From Burkholderiales bacterium (lineage in GTDB: Bacteria; Pseudomonadota; Gammaproteobacteria; Burkholderiales; Casimicrobiaceae): a stretch of 16,614 nucleotides of DNA. The stretch covers positions 1-16,614 of the forward strand of contig JANXNO010000607.1 in the NCBI GenBank assembly GCA_025354075.1. The letters run 5' to 3'. The notes under the pieces were generated by a model that did no database searches, was not told the origin of the DNA, and was given only the letters and a program-made list of their open reading frames with translations. Positions 1 to 8,300 of the stretch are shown here, one piece after another; the stretch's first letter is position 1; each line of letters begins with the position of its first letter. The position numbers were made by a program, and so were the translations under genes.

Positions 1-860
1 TGCAATACAAACTCGGTGCAAAAAACGCGGCGTCGATGGATGTGAACACCGCTTGCACCAGTTTTTTGTATAGCTGGACGACCGCCAATGCGATGATTCG
101 CTCGGGCGTCGTCAAACGCGCGCTGGTTGTAGGCGTTGAACTGATCACGCGCTACATGGATTGGGAGAACCGGGGCGTGGCCGTGCTGTTTGGTGACGGT
201 TGCGCAGCGATCGTGATCGAAGCGACGGAAGAAAAAACAGGGCTATTGGCGGAAACTCTTGGCTGCATCAGCGATGCGCGTGGCATTTTGCGTATCGGTG
301 GCTATGGCGCGACCTACGCCAATGCAAACGTTACGTTTGGCGACATGTCGTGGACGTTTGACGGCCCGCAGATTTTCAAGAAGGCCGTGCAGGGCATGAC
401 GGACGCAAGCTCGAAGACGCTTGCCAAGGTAGGTGTGAACGCCGACGAAATTGATCTGGTGGTGCCGCATCAAGCCAATTCACGCATCATTGAATCGGTC
501 GCAAAGTACGCGGGCATTCCGATGAGTAAGGTGCAACTTACGGTGCAAAAGTACGGCAACATGAGCGCAGCGACCGTGCCGGTGGCGTTGGTCGAAGCGC
601 TGGAAGAAGGACGCATTCAGCCGCAGGCAAAACTGTTGATGCCCGCGTTCGGCGCAGGTCTCACCGTGTGCGCGCACTATGCTGAGTGGGGTGATCGCAT
701 CACGCCGAAGGACGTGAGCGAGGTTGAGCTCGCAGCGTGTGACAAAACCGCGCTCGAACTTGTCAACGAGATACGCGCGAAGAAAGATATCCGCGGTCGC
801 AGTGCGCCGGGACTTGCGAATGCGTATTGCGTTGATCAGAAGCCGTTTGGTACGCAGTGA
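1..860 (+). CDS. 3-oxoacyl-ACP synthase III (FabH-type), 5'-truncated
   Basis: Thiolase-fold condensing enzyme of the FabH family, which joins an acyl-CoA starter to malonyl-ACP in fatty-acid (or related acyl chain) synthesis in the cytoplasm. The gene enters from the left edge; the first complete codon is at 3 and about 285 residues are visible. All three catalytic residues are present: Cys in ACTSF (codons near 54-60), His in VVPHQANSRI (about 460-490) and Asn in YGNMSAAT (about 553-576). The protein does not stop at the usual FabH C-terminus (here FGAGLTVCAHYAEW) but continues for roughly 50 residues, a tail I do not recognise. The ATG at 36 is internal, because the reading frame is open upstream and matches the family there. 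It converges on rsgA, with 9 nt between the stop codons. I am sure of the family; whether it is the housekeeping FabH or a specialised paralogue cannot be told, so no symbol is given. Confidence 0.9.
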   Translation, partial: QYKLGAKNAASMDVNTACTSFLYSWTTANAMIRSGVVKRALVVGVELITRYMDWENRGVAVLFGDGCAAIVIEATEEKTGLLAETLGCISDARGILRIGGYGATYANANVTFGDMSWTFDGPQIFKKAVQGMTDASSKTLAKVGVNADEIDLVVPHQANSRIIESVAKYAGIPMSKVQLTVQKYGNMSAATVPVALVEALEEGRIQPQAKLLMPAFGAGLTVCAHYAEWGDRITPKDVSEVELAACDKTALELVNEIRAKKDIRGRSAPGLANAYCVDQKPFGTQ

Positions 861-869
861 GCGGTGTGC

Positions 870-1757
870 CTAGTGCCGCTCGTAATGCGGCACCGCTTCG
901 CCTTCGGTACAAAATTTCCTGAGTAGCGACAGCCGCTCCTGCGACGCCTTACCATCCGCAACGGCAGCCCGCAGCGCGCAATTTGGCTCATGCAAATGTT
1001 TGCAATCGCGGAATCGGCAATGCCCCAGCGCATGGCGAAATTCCGGGAACGCGCGCTCAATTTCCTGGCGGGAAAAGTGCGCCAGACCAAACACTTGCAT
1101 ACCTGGCGAATCGATCACCCAAGTCGCGTCGCTGCCCAGCGTGAACAGCCGGGTGAACGTCGTCGTGTGCTTGCCCGACCCGAGCGCCATTGAGATTTCG
1201 TTGGTGCGTTGCGCTTCTTCGCCGACCAGCGCATTGAGCAACTTGCTCTTGCCCATGCCGGATTGCCCGATCAACACCGAGCGCTCGCCCATGAGGCGTT
1301 CACGCATCGGTGCATCGTTGAATTTCGCGGAAAAGAGCACCACGTCGTAGCCCATGTCGCGATAACGGGCGAGCGCGTTGGCGGTGGCTGCCGCTTCAAC
1401 CAGATCGATTTTGTTGAGGCCGATGATCGCTTTCACATGGCTAGCTTCCGCGCAGATCAGCCAGCGGTTGAGCAGCTCGTCGGAGTACACCGGCAGCGGT
1501 GCGATGATGCAGGCTACTTGCGTGACGTTTGACGCCACCAGTTTTTCCTTGAATGCATCAGCCCGGTAGAACAGTGACGTGCGCTCGCCCACCGATTCAA
1601 TCACGCCGTCCCGATCATTGGTACGCGTCAGGCTCACGGTGTCGCCGCAGGCAAATTGCAGCGTGCGCCCTTTGCTCAGGCAGCGGATGCGCTCGCCGGT
1701 GTTGAGTTGGACGACGGTATGTCGTCGCTGCGTTTCAATCACCAGACCTTGATGCAT
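870..1757 (-). CDS. rsgA: Ribosome small subunit-dependent GTPase A (RsgA/YjeQ)
   Basis: Circularly permuted GTPase that acts in late maturation of the 30S ribosomal subunit. The permuted motif order is visible: an N-terminal OB-fold region, G4 LNKIDL (residues 114-119), then the P-loop GQSGMGKS (164-171), a TTT switch region (198-200), and G3 DSPG (216-219). It ends with the family zinc knuckle, Cys247, Cys252, His254 and Cys260. The length of 295 residues is normal for the family. The start is ATG at 1755-1757, 21 nt after the phhB stop, so it is probably the last gene of the M48-phhB-rsgA operon. Its last codons can form a 7-bp stem (GTGCCGC...GCGGCAC, 873-893), which on the other strand lies just after the ketoacyl-ACP synthase stop. 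Nothing is missing from the active site. Confidence 0.97.
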   Translation of the reverse strand: MHQGLVIETQRRHTVVQLNTGERIRCLSKGRTLQFACGDTVSLTRTNDRDGVIESVGERTSLFYRADAFKEKLVASNVTQVACIIAPLPVYSDELLNRWLICAEASHVKAIIGLNKIDLVEAAATANALARYRDMGYDVVLFSAKFNDAPMRERLMGERSVLIGQSGMGKSKLLNALVGEEAQRTNEISMALGSGKHTTTFTRLFTLGSDATWVIDSPGMQVFGLAHFSRQEIERAFPEFRHALGHCRFRDCKHLHEPNCALRAAVADGKASQERLSLLRKFCTEGEAVPHYERH

Positions 1758-1778
1758 GCAAATTTTCCGGTGCTAAAG

Positions 1779-2135
1779 CTAAACGAGAAGGGCGGCGGCT
1801 TCGATGCGAGCCGCGCAGATGAAATCATTGATGGAGATGCCGCCTTTGCCCCCCTCAACGTCATGCGTGTTGAAAGCAATCTCAAGTCGGTTGTAATGCA
1901 CCGACAGATCGGGGTGATGATCGGTTTGATGGGCAATCGCGGCGACCACATTGACGAACGCCATCGTCTCATAATAATTTTTGAACTTGAAGGTTTTGAC
2001 GATCTTGCCAGCGGCAAACTGCCAGCCCGGAAGCAGCGCCAAATGCGTGTCAATCTGCCCTTGGGTGAACGCGGCATTGCCGTGTTGTGGCGTGGCTTTG
2101 CTGCGGGCGAGTGATTCAAGTGTTACTGATGTCAT
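1779..2135 (-). CDS. phhB: 4a-hydroxytetrahydrobiopterin dehydratase (PCD/DCoH)
   Basis: Pterin-4a-carbinolamine dehydratase dehydrates the 4a-hydroxy-pterin formed by aromatic amino acid hydroxylases, regenerating the quinonoid cofactor. The 118-residue protein covers the single small alpha/beta domain. The signature DHHPDLSVHYNRL carries His73 and His74; His91 and Asp104 complete the conserved set. The start ATG overlaps the stop codon of the upstream M48 gene (ATGA, 2132-2135), which indicates translational coupling. No phenylalanine hydroxylase (phhA) is in the window, so the partner enzyme, if present, is elsewhere; some members are also proposed to act in molybdopterin-related metabolism. 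The family call is firm; the physiological role is not decided by this context. Confidence 0.93.
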   Translation of the reverse strand: MTSVTLESLARSKATPQHGNAAFTQGQIDTHLALLPGWQFAAGKIVKTFKFKNYYETMAFVNVVAAIAHQTDHHPDLSVHYNRLEIAFNTHDVEGGKGGISINDFICAARIEAAALLV

Positions 2136-3451
2136 AGAGCAGGATTAGGTTGTGGCGACGCCGCGCCGATCGACTGCAAATGGGCAATACGGATCATCGC
2201 TGGCGGATGCGAATGGTGATACGCAGAGTACAGCGGATCAGGCGTCAACGTGTTCGCGTTATCTTTGTAAAGCTTGGTGAGTGCTGCGATCAGATCATCG
2301 CGGTTTGCGACTTCCGCCGCATACGTGTCCGCCTCAAACTCATGTTTTCGCGAATACGCAGAAGCCACCGGCGCAAGCCAGAACAGCAGCGGAGGCAACA
2401 CCAGCGAAAACAAAATCAGCGAAACGCCCGGTGCCGTCGCGCCCGTATCTGCGGCGAAACCGAACGACGTGTAGAGCCAAGGCTGGGGCAGTACCCAAGC
2501 CACTGCCGCCAAAAACGCAAGGCTCCCCAGCGCCATGAACACGATGCGCTTGATGATGTGTTTGCGCTTGAAATGCCCCAACTCATGCGCGAGCACCGCG
2601 ACGATTTCGTTGTTGCTCAACCGCTCCAAAAGCGTGTCGAAAAACACGATGCGTTTGGCTTTGCCGAAGCCGGTGAAATACGCATTGCCGTGGGCAGATC
2701 GCTTTGAGCCATCCATCACGAACAGGCCCTGACTCTTAAAGGCGGTGCGCGCCAGTAACCCTTCAATCGCGGTCTTGGTTTCACCCGAATCCAGTGGCTT
2801 GAATTTGTTGAACAGCGGCGCGATAAACGTCGGATACAGCGCCAGCATCAACAACTGAAATCCGATGAACACGAACCAGGCATACAGCCACCACAGCGGC
2901 CCGGCGCTGCGCATCAGCCAGAAAACCAGCGCGGCGAGCGGCAATATCAGGGCGGCGCTCAACACTGAGCCCTTGACCAGATCCATCCAGAACGTGGCGC
3001 GCGTCGTTTTGTTGAAGCCGAATTTCTCTTCGATGTAGAAGGTGCTGTAGTAGCTGAATGGAATGCCGATGATGCCGGTGACCACCGACAGCAACGCGAT
3101 CAGTGCGACTTCACGCGCAACCGGCATGTCCGCCAGCGGTGCGGTTAATTGCCACAACCGGCTCAAACCGCCAAAAAGTATCAATCCCGACACCAGAACA
3201 CCGACGCCCGCCTCCACCTGCGTAACCTGGCCCTTCGCTTTGGTGTAATCGGCGGCGCGCTGGTGATCTTCGAGGGCAATGCGCCCCGCAAACGGCTCGG
3301 GCACTTCATCGCGGAATGCGGCGACCCATTTCAGGTGGCGTGTGAGCAGCCAGCGCTCGATGAAGTAATGTGCAAGCAGGGCGAAGATGACGATGTTGGC
3401 AAAGGTCGTCGCGGAGATTCCGGGCAGGATGGTGGTGGCGTCGGTGGGCAT
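2132..3451 (-). CDS. M48 family metallopeptidase (Ste24/CAAX-protease-like)
   Basis: Integral inner-membrane zinc endopeptidase. The N-terminal half is the hydrophobic Peptidase_M48_N type, with the family phrase EEKFGFNKTT (residues 141-150) and several membrane segments (about 15-35, 84-100, 115-135, 163-181, 188-208). The catalytic domain has HELGH (His289, Glu290, His293) and the third zinc ligand in FEAD (Glu373), with two further hydrophobic spans between them (about 303-320 and 343-363). The length of 439 residues and this order match the Ste24-like class rather than the shorter HtpX. In eukaryotes the class trims prenylated proteins; the bacterial substrates are mostly unknown and envelope protein quality control is inference. 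It is the first gene of the operon with phhB and rsgA, and is divergent from orn across about 110 nt. Confidence 0.93.
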   Translation of the reverse strand: MPTDATTILPGISATTFANIVIFALLAHYFIERWLLTRHLKWVAAFRDEVPEPFAGRIALEDHQRAADYTKAKGQVTQVEAGVGVLVSGLILFGGLSRLWQLTAPLADMPVAREVALIALLSVVTGIIGIPFSYYSTFYIEEKFGFNKTTRATFWMDLVKGSVLSAALILPLAALVFWLMRSAGPLWWLYAWFVFIGFQLLMLALYPTFIAPLFNKFKPLDSGETKTAIEGLLARTAFKSQGLFVMDGSKRSAHGNAYFTGFGKAKRIVFFDTLLERLSNNEIVAVLAHELGHFKRKHIIKRIVFMALGSLAFLAAVAWVLPQPWLYTSFGFAADTGATAPGVSLILFSLVLPPLLFWLAPVASAYSRKHEFEADTYAAEVANRDDLIAALTKLYKDNANTLTPDPLYSAYHHSHPPAMIRIAHLQSIGAASPQPNPAL

Positions 3452-3561
3452 GCGCTGTGGGAAAATCGAATTGTTGTAATTGTTGACGATATTGGGTCGA
3501 ACTGCCCGATTTCATCCACAATGTTCCTGCAAACCGTTCAAGAAGATAGTTGATCGCTCCC

Positions 3562-4146
3562 ATGTCGCAACACCAGCAAAACCAAAATCATCTCATCTGG
3601 CTCGATATGGAAATGTCGGGGCTTGACCCCGAGGTTTGCCGTGTGCTTGAGGTGGCCGTCGTTATCACTGACAAAGACCTGAACACGGTCGCGGAGGGCC
3701 CGGTTCTGGTGATTCATCAGTCTGACGCCGTGCTCGACGCAATGGACGCCTGGAACAAAAACACCCACGGTCGCTCGGGGCTGATCGACAAGGTCAAAGC
3801 GTCAACGCTGACCGAGGATCAAGCGTCAGCGCAGATGATCGACTTTCTCGCCAATTACATCCCGAAAGGCGTGAGTCCGTTGTGCGGCAACAGTGTGCAT
3901 CAGGATCGTCGATTTATGGTGCGCTATATGCCGACGTTTGAGGCGTATTTTCACTATCGAAATCTCGACGTCAGCACGTTAAAGGAGCTGGCCGCTCGCT
4001 GGGCACCCGAAGTGAAGAAAAGCTTCCAGAAAAAAACCATGCACACAGCGCTTGCTGATGTGTACGAAAGCATTGATGAGCTGAAGCATTACCGCGACCA
4101 CTTCATCAAACTGCCAGTGCCTGCTGCGGTCGTTGCGGCGGTTTAG
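3562..4146 (+). CDS. orn: Oligoribonuclease
   Basis: 3'-to-5' exoribonuclease of the DEDDh type that degrades 2-5-nt RNAs, including the pGpG product of c-di-GMP breakdown, to mononucleotides. With the ATG at 3562 the product has 194 residues. The catalytic set is complete: Asp15 and Glu17 ([10 protein letters not shown]), Asp115 (GNSVHQDRR), His161 and Asp166 ([10 protein letters not shown]). An in-frame TTG at 3550 would add four residues; I prefer the ATG because family members begin a few residues before the NLIW-type strand. The short C-terminal tail [10 protein letters not shown] is variable in the family. The stop codon TAG is embedded in the Shine-Dalgarno of the next gene, a zinc-ribbon NUDIX hydrolase, so the two are probably cotranscribed and coupled. 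Confidence 0.97.
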   Translation: MSQHQQNQNHLIWLDMEMSGLDPEVCRVLEVAVVITDKDLNTVAEGPVLVIHQSDAVLDAMDAWNKNTHGRSGLIDKVKASTLTEDQASAQMIDFLANYIPKGVSPLCGNSVHQDRRFMVRYMPTFEAYFHYRNLDVSTLKELAARWAPEVKKSFQKKTMHTALADVYESIDELKHYRDHFIKLPVPAAVVAAV

Positions 4147-4150
4147 GAGG
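4144..4150 (+). promoter_or_regulatory. Ribosome binding site fused to the orn stop codon
   Basis: TAGGAGG directly combines the orn stop codon (TAG, 4144-4146) with a near-perfect Shine-Dalgarno, 7 nt before GTG at 4158. It decides the GTG start of the NUDIX gene and suggests that ribosomes terminating on orn can reinitiate there. Confidence 0.8.
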
Positions 4151-4157
4151 CGCTGCT

Positions 4158-4688
4158 GTGAAGTTTTGCTCCGTTTGCGGCAGTGCCGACATCGCGCTCA
4201 CCGTGCCTGATGGCGATCAGCGCGCGCGGTATGTTTGCCCCAGTTGTGGCACCGTACATTATTCGAACCCGAAAATAGTGTGTGGCGTTGTGCCAGTGTT
4301 CGAGGACAAAGTGATGCTTTGCCGTCGCGGCATCGAACCTCGATTTGGCAAGTGGACGCTGCCTGCCGGTTTCATGGAAAACGAGGAAACGGTGGAAGAG
4401 GGCGCGCAGCGCGAACTGTACGAAGAAGCCGTTTCGACCGTCTCTCTCGGTTTGTTGCTGACGGTGATTTCCGTGCCGCATATTTCGCAGGTTCACATGA
4501 TGTATCTCGGCACAATGACCGAGCCGAAATTTGCGGTAACGCCCGAAAGCACAGAGATCAAGCTTTTCACCGAAGCGGAGATTCCGTGGGGCGAGCTCGC
4601 GTTCCGCACGGTGAAGACCGCGTTGGAGCATTTTTTCGAATGTCGGCGAACCGGTGAATTCACGCTGAAGCGTTCGCGGATCGATTGA
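4158..4688 (+). CDS. NUDIX hydrolase with N-terminal zinc ribbon
   Basis: Predicted nucleoside-diphosphate-linked pyrophosphohydrolase of 176 residues. The N-terminus is a zinc ribbon (Cys4, Cys7, Cys27, Cys30), followed by the HYSNPKIVCGVVPV strand typical of the zinc-ribbon NUDIX subfamily. The NUDIX box lies at about 71-93, GFMENEE...RELYEEA, with the metal-binding Glu residues present and Ala in place of the usual Gly near the end. The GTG start is fixed by the ribosome binding site at 4144-4150. Relatives include NADH-pyrophosphatase-like proteins, but the protein is shorter than NudC and I do not see enough to assign a substrate. It follows orn in a likely operon: an RNA-end-degrading enzyme beside a nucleotide-clearing enzyme. 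Confidence 0.92.
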   Translation: MKFCSVCGSADIALTVPDGDQRARYVCPSCGTVHYSNPKIVCGVVPVFEDKVMLCRRGIEPRFGKWTLPAGFMENEETVEEGAQRELYEEAVSTVSLGLLLTVISVPHISQVHMMYLGTMTEPKFAVTPESTEIKLFTEAEIPWGELAFRTVKTALEHFFECRRTGEFTLKRSRID

Positions 4689-4701
4689 AATCGAGTCAAC
4701 A

Positions 4702-4785
4702 GCTTTTAGCTGAAACGCCTTTTTAATAAGGGCATAGGCCATTAAAACGCTTGAAGTCGATAAAAGAGGAGGTTTTTATGCTTTT
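4702..4785 (+). promoter_or_regulatory. Candidate structured 5' leader of the GlcG-like gene (copy A)
   Basis: Non-coding segment between the NUDIX stop and the ATG at 4778. It aligns without gaps to 15212-15270 (36 of 59 positions by hand). Blocks at identical spacing are GCTTTT, AAACGCC, TAGG, AACG and AAGTC. Predicted pairing: 4728-4736 (AAGGGCATA) with 4777-4785 (9 pairs, two of them G-U), a left-hand bulge GGCCATT, then 4744-4748 (AAAAC) with 4772-4776. The outer stem would cover the AUG (4778-4780), and the Shine-Dalgarno lies in the apical loop. The folding is a hand prediction and the function is inference; it could instead be a decayed repeat. Confidence 0.35.
4766..4772 (+). promoter_or_regulatory. 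Strong Shine-Dalgarno for the GlcG-like gene
   Basis: GAGGAGG, 5 nt before ATG 4778. It decides the start: the in-frame upstream TTG at 4751 lies before this site and would put extra residues in front of an otherwise clean signal peptide. Confidence 0.8.
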
Positions 4786-5269
4786 CAGGTCTTTTGTGAC
4801 GTTTTCAGCGCTGTTCGCGTCAGCGGTTTTTGCGCAAGACGCCACGTTTTCCACCAGGTCTTTAACGCCGGAAACCGCATTGATGGCTGCCAAAGCCGCG
4901 CTCGAAAAATGCCGTAAGGACGGCTATCAAGTGACGGTTGCGGTGGTGGATCGCAGCGGACTGACACAGGTGTTGTTGCGCGACCGCTTTGCCGGCGCGC
5001 ACACCATCGATATCGCGCCGAACAAAGCGTGGACGGCCGTCAGTTTTCGCATCCCCACCGCCGCGCTCGCGATTGAGACGCAGGCAGGTAAACCGATGAG
5101 CGCGATTCGCAGCCATCCCAGAGTATTCGCGGCGGGCGGTGGGCTTGTCATTGAGGCGGGCGGCTCGGTGCTCGGGGGCATCGGCGTATCCGGCGCACCG
5201 GGCGGCGAAGCTGATGACGAATGCGCGAAGGCGGGCATCAAGGCGATTGGCGACGCGATTGAGTTTTGA
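4778..5269 (+). CDS. Exported GlcG/HbpS family (DUF336) heme-binding-like protein
   Basis: A 163-residue protein with a signal peptide (residues 1-19, cleavage after SAVFA) followed by one GlcG/HbpS domain. Family landmarks are the VAVVDRSG strand, the alpha-helical AHTIDIAPNKAWTAVSF segment, the glycine-rich GGLVIEAGGSVLGGIGVSGA loop and the C-terminal DDECAKAGI helix. Relatives bind heme (HbpS) or occur in glycolate-utilisation loci (GlcG), and exported versions are common in Proteobacteria. The biochemical role here is unknown; periplasmic location and small-ligand binding are inference. The start rests on GAGGAGG at 4766-4772. The leader region may be structured and may hide the start codon. 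It converges on the large repeat protein, with about 37 nt between the stops. Confidence 0.88.
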   Translation: MLFRSFVTFSALFASAVFAQDATFSTRSLTPETALMAAKAALEKCRKDGYQVTVAVVDRSGLTQVLLRDRFAGAHTIDIAPNKAWTAVSFRIPTAALAIETQAGKPMSAIRSHPRVFAAGGGLVIEAGGSVLGGIGVSGAPGGEADDECAKAGIKAIGDAIEF

Positions 5270-5306
5270 GCAGCGCCCTCTCGTGTTGGTCGATTCGTTT
5301 TTTAGG

Positions 5307-8300
5307 CTACGGTGTGATCGACTGAATGTGATTCTCAATATCGGATGGGTTTGTGCGCGTAGCACCGACGCCAATGCTTCCCGCTGTCAAGGCGGATCCA
5401 CGAAGCCCAAACAGATAGCGCAACAGCATCACACCGTCCGTTGCGGCGTCAACCTGCCCGTTGCGATCAATGTCAAAAAGGGGTCGCATCTCGTTCAAAC
5501 GACTTGTTAATTGTGGGCCGTCAAGAGATGCTGCACCCGTAGTGAGCGCGCTGCCCGCGGCACCAGTGAGGTAACGAAATATCAGCATGCCATCGATCAG
5601 CGCGCTGTAACTTGAGGTGCCATCCAGATCGATATGCAATGGCAGAGTCGTGTTGGACACAAACGTCGCACTGACATTGGTGAGACCGTTGATTGACACG
5701 GTACAAGGTGCCGTACCCGCGCACGCGCCTAACCAACCAACAAATGTTGATCCACTACTTGCCGCTGCCGTCAAGGTCACGGTGGTGCCAGCAGCGTACG
5801 TTTCCAGGCAGTCACCGGGGCACGCAATGCCCGCTGAGGTACTGCTGACCGCACCAAACCCAGCTCCGGCAGTCGTTACGATCAGTGCAGGTGGTGAGTT
5901 GGGCGAGGGTGTCGCCGCATTGGACGCAGCGGATTCGGGACCAACACCCAAGCCGTTGGTGCCGTGTACGGTGCAACTATACGTCGATCCGTTACTGAGC
6001 CCTGAGACGGTGACCGGGCTCGCTAAACCGGTGACGATGATGGCTGCGCCTGACGCCGGGGTACACGTCACCGTGTATCCTGAAATTGTTGATCCGCCAC
6101 CGCTCGCAGGCACGGTGAACGCGACAAACAGCTGACCATTTCCAGGCACCGCAGTCACCGCAGTGGGTGCGCTGAGTTGCAGCTGGTTGGCGCGGAAGGC
6201 AGCAATTCCGTCATGCGGCTGGCCCGACACGGCCGCGAAGTTTGCAGCGATGAACACCCGGTCTCCGTTGAGTGAGCTGGCGATACTTGAGTTGCCCAGG
6301 TTGCCATAGTTAGGGGCGACAGTTGTAAATGATGGGTTCCAGCCTGTGTCGCGCACACCCGTGGTGAGCAAATGACGATCAAACACGGGCTTAGAAAACC
6401 CCGTTTCATCAAAATTGGCACCCCCGATGTACAGAAAGTCACCGACGATACCAATGCTGAACATGATGCCCTGAGCGGTGGGCGCATCACCCCAAACCGG
6501 GTCCACTGCGCCGCTAGTGACGCCGATCTTTGCCAGTCGCGGCTTTGCTGCGCCACCCACTGTGGTGAAGCCGCCTATCGCATAGACGTTGTCACCTGCA
6601 ATCACCATGTCGCGAACCGTATTGTTTGGCGCGGGAGTCCACGTTGCATCATAAGCACCAGTCGTTGAAGAAAAACGCCCAAAGCGCCTGTTCGTACCGA
6701 ATAGTGGCCTGCAGCCGTTGGGGATGCCCGCGTACACGTACCCTGAGGCGTACGCAAGCCCAACGGTTCCACTGGAGCAATCGGATACATACTGCGCGTC
6801 GAACGTACTGATCACCGAGCCGTCAGTCCCAGATACCTTTGCGATGGCCGCTCTTGCCAAGCCACCCACTGTCGAAAAAGCACCGCTCAGATACACGTCG
6901 GTTGCGTCGAATGCGATCCGGCGAACGGAACCGTCAATATTGGCGTTCCACGCGGCATCCACGACGCCGCTGGAGGCATCAAATCGCGCCACGCCGGTTC
7001 GATTGATCCCGCCCGCTACGGTAAAGAATCCCGCAGCGTAAATATTGCTGCCGCGCGTCTCCAGTCGCCAGACCTCGCCGTTAGTTTCCGTCACCCACGA
7101 AGCATCAAGGGTTCCGTCTGCGTTCAATCGTGCGAGGTTTGATCGCGGCAGGCCATTGATCTGGTCGAATTTGCCGCCCAAAAGGAATTTACCCTCGGGC
7201 AGCGCGGTGACCGCCATACCCTGTCCAGGCACGGTGACAGTCGTGTTGAATGTTCCTTGACGCGCTCCAGTCGTCGAATCGAAGCGAACAATGCCAACGC
7301 TGCGCGAGTTGTTCACAACAGAGAAATAGCCAACCGCCCAAACGCCTTGCAGTGACGGGAGCGCCGCCACCAGATAGCCCGTTCCGACGTCGGGGATCGA
7401 CCATCCGCTGGCGGGCAGTCCCGTAGCCGAACTTCGTTTGACGACGGAGTAGGTGCCGCCGCCGCCAGCAATGGTTGGCGACAGGGTTGACGTGTAAACA
7501 TACGCGTCATCGGTCGATAGAAGAAATGTCCCTTCACTAGGGACGATCCAGACAGGGTCAACTGCGCCGTTAGCGGCGAGGAATTTTTCAATCGTGATGA
7601 GTGGAAGTTGATTACCGCCGTAGGCGTTTGCCGTAGGGCCGCCCGATCCAGCGATGATCACGTTGCCTGAGCTATCAAAGCCAATCATCACGTTGTATCC
7701 CTCGTTGGTCACGCGTACGTTCGGCGGTGTCCATGCGGGGTCGTAAGCCCCCGTGGCGCGCGCAACGCGGTGTGCTCGCCCAATTTGCGCGTTGGCATCG
7801 GTGGCAACATATCCGACTACGTACAGATACGCGCCGTTGGTCGCAATCGCACCAATGCCAGTGAGCGGCTCGGGAAACGTAGGGTTCCACGCGCTTTCTG
7901 CCAGGCCTGTTGCTGGGTTGAGCTTGACCAACGAGCGCCCGGTAACTCCGCCGATTGATGTGAAAGCTCCCGTCACGTACAGGTTGGCGTCTGCGTCAGC
8001 AGTAATTGCCGATATATAGTCATTGGGGGCGGGATTGAATGCCGCATCCAGGCTGCCATCAACCATATTCAATTTAGCCAGACGCGAGCGCGCCACCCCA
8101 GACACACGTGTGAAGTCTCCGGCGATGTATACGGCTGAACCGGAGACCATCACCGCGAACACCGAGTTGTTGATAGACGGGTTAAAGGTCGCATCCAACG
8201 TACCGTCCACATTGAACCTCACCAAATTAGCTCGCGCAGTGCCGTTGGCTTTGGTGAACGAACCACCTGCGATAACCTTGCCGTCAGGTTGTCTTGCAAG

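Noticed and set aside
873..893. GTGCCGC-N7-GCGGCAC hairpin as a terminator for the ketoacyl-ACP synthase gene
   Set aside because: It lies in the last codons of rsgA and has no T tract on either strand; it may help end transcripts but does not qualify as an intrinsic terminator.
3550..3561. TTG start for orn at 3550
   Set aside because: The ATG at 3562 gives the usual family N-terminus; the four extra residues have no support.
4743..4764. Sigma-28 (flagellar) promoter, because of TAAA and GTCGATAA
   Set aside because: The spacing between the two boxes is about 9 nt instead of about 15, and no flagellar gene is nearby.
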